From positions 1 through 29,252 of the forward strand of contig JBLINY010000052.1 in the NCBI GenBank assembly GCA_047638695.1: a DNA stretch of 29,252 bases. Direction: 5' to 3'. Under the pieces are notes generated by a model. That model ran no database searches, had not been told where the DNA came from, and saw nothing but the letters and a program-made list of their open reading frames with translations. Shown in pieces: positions 24,047 to 29,252 of this stretch. This DNA is from JAHECQ01 sp047638695 (GTDB taxonomy: Bacteria; Actinomycetota; Acidimicrobiia; Acidimicrobiales; SZUA-35). Each line of letters starts with the position of its first letter. The stretch's first letter is position 1. The translations under genes and the position numbers were made by a program.

Positions 24047-24130
24047 GCCCGGGTGGCGGAACTGGCAGACGCAGAGGGCTTAAAACCCTTGGATCGCAAG
24101 ATCATGCGGGTTCAAATCCCGCCCCGGGCA
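24047..24130 (+). tRNA. tRNA-Leu(TAA)
   Basis: The 84-nt gene folds as a class II tRNA. Acceptor arms GCCCGGG (24047-24053) and CCCGGGC (24123-24129) pair fully. The anticodon stem GAGGG/CCCTT holds loop CTTAAAA with anticodon TAA. A long variable arm is present, and the T arm has GGTTCAAATCC. CCA is not encoded. A truncated CoA-transferase begins 14 bp after the 3' end. Confidence 0.95.
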
Positions 24131-24143
24131 CGGCTCTGACTAG

Positions 24144-24924
24144 GTGAAACATCGCGGAGGTCCTACGGCCGTTCGTTCAGGAGAACGAGAACTCGCACGA
24201 ACCGCGCACAAGCTCGACCGAAGGGACGTTGCCGTCTTGGCTTTGGCGCGGGGTTCGGTCTTCAAACGCACCGGCAAGGGCCAGGCGGTCGAGGTGTCCA
24301 TGGCCGAGTCCACGCTAATGGTGAACGATCTCACCTTCGCCGGGCTCCTCGGCAAACAACCAACGGTCGGGTTCCGAGCCGCGCAGAACTGGTCGGCGAT
24401 CTACAAGTTGCGCGACGGCCGAGCCGTGAGCGTAATCATCGACGGCACGACGGACGACGGCTTCGAAGTCTGGGTCAAGGCGACCGGCCGGGAGGACTGT
24501 CGCACCGACCCCCGCTTCGCAACGCAAGCCGAGCAGGTCCGGCAGCGCGCCGACTACGAGGCCGGGATCGGTGAGTGGGTGGCCAACTCTTCGACAGCGC
24601 CGAAGAGTTGGAAAGAGGCATCGGCGTGTCCACCGTCCTCGCTGCGGAGGGGACCTTGCCTGAGCTGGCGGCGACCGAATGGGCCACCGAACACGGCGCA
24701 TTCGTCGATGTCGATCTCGGCCGAGGGAACACAGTGACCGTTCTGCAGTCGCCCTGGCGCTTCAGTGACGCCGACAGCGGCTTAAAGCCGACCGTGGGCT
24801 TCAGCGCGAGCACAACAGCGAGGTACCGGCTCGACTGCGCCGACTCGACGACGCCGAGATGGCGCAGCTCAGTGCGGAAGGGGTGATTTCGTCCCGCGTC
24901 CCAGAGTGGCGCCGCGAGCGCTGA
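24144..24924 (+). pseudogene. CaiB/BaiF CoA-transferase remnant, N-terminus lost, frameshifted
   Basis: Family III CoA-transferase sequence runs through three frames. The first part (GKGQAVEVSMAESTLMVNDL, then YKLRDGRAVSVIIDGTTDD) goes to about 24580. The second part (FDSAEELERGIGVSTVLAAEG, then WATEHGAFVDVDL) goes to about 24800. The last part (REHNSEVPARLRRLDDAEMA to VPEWRRER) ends at TGA 24922-24924. The N-terminal 150 or so residues, including the catalytic Asp region, are absent. The break lies 14 bp after tRNA-Leu, which suggests a deletion or an element exchange at the tRNA. Confidence 0.82.
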
Positions 24925-24962
24925 ACATCCTTGCCTCTTGGTCGAAGTCCAAGACACTCGTA

Positions 24963-25958
24963 TTAGCTGTTCGACGACCGAGTGTTGGTGCGCACATCAC
25001 GGAAGACGACGTCGGTGTCGACTGAGGGCTCCCTGGGCAGACCGAGGACCCGTTCGCCCATGATGTTGCGTTGGATCTCGTCGGTGCCGCCCGCGATCGA
25101 CTGTGCCGGGGTGGAAACGAAAATCTCGGCGATCAGTCCACCGGCATCGGTATCTGCGCCAGTCAGCATGGCGTGTGCCCCAGTGATGGCGGTGTGGGCG
25201 TGGTGGGCGGCCCGGGCCGTGACGCTTGACGCAAGTTTACCTAGCGAGCCTTCGGGGCCGGGCGGCTTGCCCGCGGCGCGGGCTGCCCGCCCCCGCTTGG
25301 CCGTCCAGCGGGCGGACTTCTCGAACGCCAGGACCGACGCGATCGACTGGCGGATCAGCAGATCATCAGCACAGCCATGGGCGCGAGCCTGGCCCTCGAT
25401 CAGATCGATGCGGCCGGCCCGCTGCGGATACCACTTGTAGGTTTCTCGGTAGGCCGCAGTCTCGGCGTCAGCCTCGCGTCTCGTGCGGCCGGCCGGGGCG
25501 GCGGCCCGTCCTCTACCGCTGGAGCCGTTGCGCTGACCGATCCCGGCCGCCATGCCCCGTTCGTGCATCAGCGTGGTGGTGGCCGCGGCCCACCCGGCAC
25601 CGACGACGTGGTCGTGGCGAACGCGCGCGTCGGTCAGGAAGACCTCGTTGAAGCTGGCGTGGCCGTTCATCTGCCGCAGCGGTCGCACCTCGATGCCGGG
25701 CTGCGACATGTCGATCACGAAGAACGTGATACCGCGGTGCTTGGGGGCGTCCCAGTCGGTACGGGCCAGCAGCATGCCGTACCGGGCGTTGTGGGCACCG
25801 GTGTTCCACACCTTCTGGCCGTTGACGACCCACTCGTCGCCGTCCCGCTCGGCTCGGGTGGTGAGCCCGGCCAGGTCCGATCCGCTGCCCGGTTCGCTGA
25901 ACAGCTGGCACCACTTGTGCTCGCCGGTGACGATGGGGCGAAGAGGATCGAGGGTCAT
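24963..25958 (-). CDS. Acyl-CoA dehydrogenase, N-terminal domain missing
   Basis: The 331-residue frame holds the middle and C-terminal parts of an acyl-CoA dehydrogenase: CQLFSEPGSGSDLAGL (FAD/substrate loop), WVVNGQKVWNTGAHNA, RGITFFVIDMSQPGIEVRPL and the C-terminal GTDEIQRNIMGERVLGLPREP. About 110 N-terminal residues, the first alpha-helical domain, are absent. Eight bases before the ATG is a GTG followed by AGC-TTC-GAT-GAC, which reads like the normal start MSFDD of such enzymes in another frame, so a deletion probably joined the start region to the middle. A Gly/Arg/Ala-rich stretch near residue 145-170 also looks altered. Probably not functional. Confidence 0.75.
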   Translation of the reverse strand: MTLDPLRPIVTGEHKWCQLFSEPGSGSDLAGLTTRAERDGDEWVVNGQKVWNTGAHNARYGMLLARTDWDAPKHRGITFFVIDMSQPGIEVRPLRQMNGHASFNEVFLTDARVRHDHVVGAGWAAATTTLMHERGMAAGIGQRNGSSGRGRAAAPAGRTRREADAETAAYRETYKWYPQRAGRIDLIEGQARAHGCADDLLIRQSIASVLAFEKSARWTAKRGRAARAAGKPPGPEGSLGKLASSVTARAAHHAHTAITGAHAMLTGADTDAGGLIAEIFVSTPAQSIAGGTDEIQRNIMGERVLGLPREPSVDTDVVFRDVRTNTRSSNS

Positions 25959-25969
25959 CGAAGCTCACC

Positions 25970-26062
25970 TTATTCACTCATGTCGAAACCGGGCTCGCGG
26001 TCGAAGGCCAGCCAGTTCTCGGCCGCGATTCGACGATAATCTGCGAGTCCTCGCTCTGCACC
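25970..26062 (-). pseudogene. C-terminal fragment of an unidentified gene
   Basis: On the minus strand a frame ends RIAAENWLAFDREPGFDMSE and TAA (25970-25972), immediately before the acyl-CoA dehydrogenase start. It looks like the coding end of an upstream operon gene whose remainder is missing. I cannot name the family. Confidence 0.35.
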
Positions 26063-26173
26063 TCTACACCACACCCGTAAAACGATTCTCCTCCCCACGG
26101 CCTTGTTTCGCTATGCCCGACAAAGAACCGGGGCAGACAAGAATCCGGCCTCAGAACCCGAGAAGGTGGCCCC

Positions 26174-27088
26174 GTGCCCCAACCCCGCAAGATCGCCGTC
26201 GAAGCACCCACTGTCACGATCGCCGGTTGGGATTACGGCAACGCATCGGCGCCAGACATGGTGATGCTTCACGGGTTGACCGATCTGGCCTGGTCGCTGC
26301 ATCCGGTGGCCGAGCGGTTCGCCGATCGGTATCACGTGCTCAACCTTGACCTGCGAGGCCATGGCGACTCGGGCCATCCGGGTCGGTACACGGTTCCCCA
26401 CTTCGTGTCCGATCTCCGGTTCGCGATCGACGCTCTCTCCCTCGAACGCCCCGTGCTGTTCGGGCACAGCATGGGCTCGATCGTGACGAGCACCTTCGCC
26501 GGCACGTGGCCCGATGAACCGGCGGCACTGATCATGGTCGAGGGCATCGGCCCTCCCGCACGCTTCGGCGAGACCGAACCCGGCGGCCGTCGTGTGCTTG
26601 CCCGAGCTCTGATCGAATCGTTGATCGAAGATCCAGCCCGGCCGCCGATGGCAGACATCAACGTGGCTCGCAATCGGCTGCGCCGCGCCCATCTGGGACT
26701 CGATGAACAGCGCATAGCGGAGTTGGCCGAGGAGGGCACCCGTCCGGATCCCGACGGTGGGCTGGTCTGGAAGTGGGATCCGTTCGTGCGGGAATGGGCG
26801 GCGGTGTTCGATCGGGAACGCTTCGAGGAATGCTGGTCGGCAGTGACGTGTCCGACGCTGATCGTCACCGGCCGCCAAGCCTGGGACCGATGGTGGAAGC
26901 CAACCGCGGCCGTCCGGCCGGGCCCGGGGTTCGATGGTCCGATGTCCGACGCCGAACGCGCCCGACGACTGGCGCTGTTCGACGATGTCGAGCACCACAC
27001 GGCCGAGGCCGGGCACATGGTGCACTTCGATGCGCCCGACGAGCTGGTCGCCCTCACCGAACGCTTTCTCGACGATCGCCTCGATTGA
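26174..27088 (+). CDS. Alpha/beta-hydrolase
   Basis: A complete alpha/beta-hydrolase of 304 residues: oxyanion HG (33-34) in VMLHGLTD, DLRGHGDSG (59-67), the nucleophile elbow GHSMGS with Ser99, and a C-terminal His in AEAGHMVHFDAPDE. The substrate is unknown. The GTG start at 26174 is supported by AGAAGG 7 nt upstream. It sits between broken lipid- and CoA-metabolism genes and is followed after 69 bp by the VOC gene on the same strand. Confidence 0.9.
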   Translation: MPQPRKIAVEAPTVTIAGWDYGNASAPDMVMLHGLTDLAWSLHPVAERFADRYHVLNLDLRGHGDSGHPGRYTVPHFVSDLRFAIDALSLERPVLFGHSMGSIVTSTFAGTWPDEPAALIMVEGIGPPARFGETEPGGRRVLARALIESLIEDPARPPMADINVARNRLRRAHLGLDEQRIAELAEEGTRPDPDGGLVWKWDPFVREWAAVFDRERFEECWSAVTCPTLIVTGRQAWDRWWKPTAAVRPGPGFDGPMSDAERARRLALFDDVEHHTAEAGHMVHFDAPDELVALTERFLDDRLD

Positions 27089-27157
27089 GTACATCGCGTC
27101 GGCCAGCAGGAAAAGGACCCATTCTCGGGTCTACGCTGGGCCAGGGCCGGTTGAGGT

Positions 27158-28108
27158 ATGACGAACGACGTCGTGAGCCTAGGCGTGGCACCTGGGGTGC
27201 GAATGGGGAGTTCCGTGGCTGAAACTGCATTCGACCGCAGCACGCAGGATGTGGGCAACGTGTTGGCGTTGGAGCACGTCAACGTCACCGTGCCCGATCA
27301 GGAACTGGCCGCGCTGTTCTACGTGACTGGGCTCGGATTTACCCGCGACCCGTATATCGATTTCGGCACGTCCAACATGTGGATCAACGTCGGTTCCCAA
27401 CAGCTGCATTTGCCGCGACAGTCAGCCCAGGTTCTTCGCGGCACGATCGGTCTGATCGTGCCCGACCTCGATCAGCTCGCCCGCCGCCTCGCCCGACTCG
27501 AGAAGCACTACGGTTCGCACTTTGAAGGCACCGACTATCGATGCACACCTGAGACTGATGGCTCGTTGCTCGTTACCTGTCCCTGGGGGAATCGGTTGAG
27601 GGTCCATGGTGCGAGCGACTCGTTCGGTGGACTGTCCCTGGGAATGCCCTACGTCGAGCTCGACGTCGCCCCTGGCACCGCTCCGGGCATCGCTCGCTTC
27701 TACGACGAGTTGCTCGGCGCGCCGACCTCGATCGTCGACGGCGGCGCTTGCGCCGCGGTACGCATCGGCCGAACACAACAGCTGCGATTTCGCGAGACCG
27801 AGGCCGAGCTAGCCCCGTACGACGGGCACCACGTCGCGGTTTACCTGTTGAATTTCTCCGCGCCGTACGGCGGACTCTTGGACCGCGACCTCATCACCAT
27901 CGAAACCAACGAGCACGAGTACCGATTCCAGGACATCGTCGACCTGGACAGCGGCACTGTGTTGGCGACCGTCGAGCACGAGGTGCGTAGCATGTTCCAC
28001 CCCCTGTTCGATCGTGAGCTGGTCAACCGAAACGCCGACCAGAGCCTCACGAAGTACCGAGCGGGAGAAGATGCCCATATCGGCCTCACCCACGGCGGGC
28101 GTAGCTGA
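27158..28108 (+). CDS. VOC-superfamily (glyoxalase/dioxygenase fold) protein
   Basis: The product (316 residues from ATG 27158) has two VOC modules. The first (LALEHVNVTVPDQELAALFY, then LHLPRQSAQVLRGTIGLIVP) spans about 35-150; the second (YVELDVAPGTAPGIARFYDELLG) spans about 165-275. Histidines and glutamates at strand ends could bind a metal, but I cannot assign a reaction. GTG 27215, preceded by GGGGAG, is a likely alternative start because the first 19 residues look unlike a folded N-terminus. A TACGCT box at 27132 may be its -10. Confidence 0.8.
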   Translation: MTNDVVSLGVAPGVRMGSSVAETAFDRSTQDVGNVLALEHVNVTVPDQELAALFYVTGLGFTRDPYIDFGTSNMWINVGSQQLHLPRQSAQVLRGTIGLIVPDLDQLARRLARLEKHYGSHFEGTDYRCTPETDGSLLVTCPWGNRLRVHGASDSFGGLSLGMPYVELDVAPGTAPGIARFYDELLGAPTSIVDGGACAAVRIGRTQQLRFRETEAELAPYDGHHVAVYLLNFSAPYGGLLDRDLITIETNEHEYRFQDIVDLDSGTVLATVEHEVRSMFHPLFDRELVNRNADQSLTKYRAGEDAHIGLTHGGRS

Positions 28109-28399
28109 GAGTCTCGGTGATCGGCGCGCAGGTGGAACGCGGCGCACTCGGACCGTTGTCTCAGTCAGGCGTCTCCATGACGGCAGCAGTTCTCAAGAGC
28201 GACGCCAACCGCGGGTCGTCGCGTCTTTCCGGTTTCGTCGACTAAATCGTCGGGATCGCGTTCCCGAGACGTATCGATGCCCCAAACTCCGTCGCGCCTG
28301 GTCAGGCTGCGTTTCGGTTTCCGTTGTTGAGGCGGTCGCATCGGGTTGATCTGACGACTCGGGGTCGTGCTGGAAACTGGGCCAGGACGAGCCGGTGCT

Positions 28400-28640
28400 T
28401 CGTTGCTCAGCTCGGGGTCGTCGACCCAAGGACCGGTGGCGTCGGTGAGCGCCCTAGTGGTCGACGAAGTCGGTGACGAGCGCCTTCGAGCTGGTGTTGG
28501 TTCCAGATCATGGCGTGGTCGAGCAGCTCCGGTTGCATCGAGCCGATCCATCGTTCGGCGAGTGCGTTGGCCACCGGCGGGCGTACGGGTGTCTTGAGGG
28601 TCTTGAGGCCTTCGGTTTGGAAGATCTCGTCGAAAGCGGA
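28400..28640 (-). pseudogene. IS481-type transposase (rve integrase core) remnant
   Basis: On the minus strand the end of a DDE integrase is readable across frames: FDEIFQTEGLKTLKTPVRPP, then ANALAERWIGSMQPELLDH, IWNQHQLE, then ALVTDFVDH, a TAG stop, and RRHRSLGRRP. The block with Glu in AERWIGS is the third catalytic acid region of the family. The N-terminal half is absent, and a frame change and a stop are present, so it is dead. The stretch 28109-28400 shows nothing else that I recognise. Confidence 0.78.
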
Positions 28641-28764
28641 TCTGCCAGACGGTAGAGGAGGCGATGCGGTGGGTCGAGACCCGCGAGTTCGCTGTGATGC
28701 GCCCGTAGCCCCGGGGCGGGGTCATCGCGGGCGACGCGGAATCCCACAGGCCCGACTATTGGGT

Positions 28765-28880
28765 TCAGCGTCCTTTGAATTCGGGAGAACGTTTCTCGCG
28801 CAGGGCGTTAATGCCCTCGATGTGGTCGAGAGACGACAACGTGATCGCCTCTGCGGTCGACGCGTAATCGAGGTGGTGGA
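28765..28880 (-). pseudogene. Enoyl-CoA hydratase (crotonase) C-terminal remnant
   Basis: On the minus strand the frame ends HLDYASTAEAITLSSLDHIE and GINALREKRSPEFKGR, then TGA. The EG-x-AL-x-EKR-x-P-x-F-x-GR ending is the typical C-terminus of crotonases. All of the catalytic core is missing. Confidence 0.72.
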
Positions 28881-28990
28881 GGGAACGGCTTCGGCCAAGG
28901 CCGGGTGCACCGCATAATGGGCGACGGTATAGCTGTACACCGTGCCGTGTGGCGCCACCTCGGTGGTGGTGAAGGGGCACGGTTGCATTA
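28880..28990 (-). pseudogene. OB-fold (DUF35-type) acyl-CoA-associated protein remnant
   Basis: On the minus strand a frame reads APHGTVYSYTVAHYAVHPAL then AEAVP. This resembles the OB-fold part of DUF35 proteins (GxGTVxSYTVVHxPxHPAF). It breaks off directly at the crotonase fragment. A further short piece upstream (VNEAVLPVADSEI, about 29005-29043) may be its N-terminus. Confidence 0.6.
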
Positions 28991-29064
28991 AGCCCCGGCG
29001 AGATGATTTCGGAGTCGGCCACAGGAAGCACCGCTTCGTTCACCACCCAATTTTCCCTGGTCAA

Positions 29065-29252
29065 GCGACAGTGACGTACGCATAGGCTGATCGGGTCGAC
29101 CGCTCAAACGTACGGGATCGCTTAACCTCGATCCACCGATCAACTTCTGAAGGTCGGGGCTGCGGGTGCCTGTGAGGGTCTGGTGGCGGACGGTCTGGCT
29201 GGATCGGTGGTCGGGTCGCGTCGAAGTAGTCGTGGCGTAGTGGGCGGGTTGT
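29065..29252. other. No recognisable gene at the right edge
   Basis: I see no convincing coding sequence, RNA or repeat here. Low-complexity GT-rich sequence lies near the edge. It may be part of a gene or element that continues outside the window. Confidence 0.3.

Overview
The window looks like a chromosomal stretch from a high-GC actinomycete. My best guess is an acidimicrobial or otherwise mycothiol-using lineage. This rests on the F420-type LLM oxidoreductase, the flavin reductase, a CaiB/BaiF CoA-transferase, acyl-CoA dehydrogenase and crotonase genes or relics, a P450, a Rv2466c-like thiol oxidoreductase, an OmpA-like protein, and repeated TAnnnT boxes sitting 6-7 nt in front of ATG (leaderless promoters). 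The taxon is inference.

Layout. 0-5.1 kb: a DUF3179 lipoprotein, an MFS exporter, an SDR, and a flavin reductase/LLM oxidoreductase pair. 5.2-10.6 kb: signalling genes, namely a membrane Ser/Thr kinase broken by a one-base shift, a secreted DUF4214 protein, and an Hsp70-like ATPase overlapping an FHA/EssC-like protein that probably was one reading frame. 10.65-13.8 kb: a minus-strand catabolic cluster (CoA-transferase, SMP-30/gluconolactonase, SDR). 13.86-14.76 kb: an M50 site-2-type protease. 15.0-17.7 kb: the most interesting part (below). 17.7-22.1 kb: a decayed SulP transporter, a class V aminotransferase, and a coiled-coil/OmpA envelope pair. 22.3-24.1 kb: a GntR/UTRA regulator with a palindromic operator, a trans-aconitate methyltransferase-like gene and tRNA-Leu(TAA). 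24.1-29.25 kb: two intact genes (alpha/beta hydrolase, VOC protein) among broken ones (CoA-transferase, acyl-CoA dehydrogenase, IS481-type transposase, crotonase, OB-fold DUF35 protein).

Main discovery candidate. Two divergent neighbouring genes at 15040-15657 (minus) and 15749-16507 (plus) both become full-length thioredoxin-fold proteins only if one in-frame TGA is read through. In both, that TGA lies exactly at the first Cys of the CxxC redox motif (UPWC and UTSC). The first is an Rv2466c-like DsbA-family (mycothiol-dependent) oxidoreductase; the second is a glutaredoxin-like domain fused to a DinB-like domain and is followed 6 bp later by a P450 gene. Downstream of each TGA is a hairpin of the bacterial SECIS type, and both hairpins use the same 7-bp stem although the two protein registers differ. 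The genes share a 91-bp intergenic region with a 13-bp direct repeat, and each transcription unit is trailed by a tandem array with a related GATGGGnAGAA core. I read this as a divergent selenoprotein redox module. An ordinary annotation would miss both N-termini. Other genes here stop at TGA, so general TGA reassignment is not the explanation.

Several other genes carry frameshifts. Some (kinase, Hsp70/FHA) are single-base and could be sequence errors. Others (SulP, the CoA-transferase fragment, the right-hand end) have lost whole segments and are real decay.
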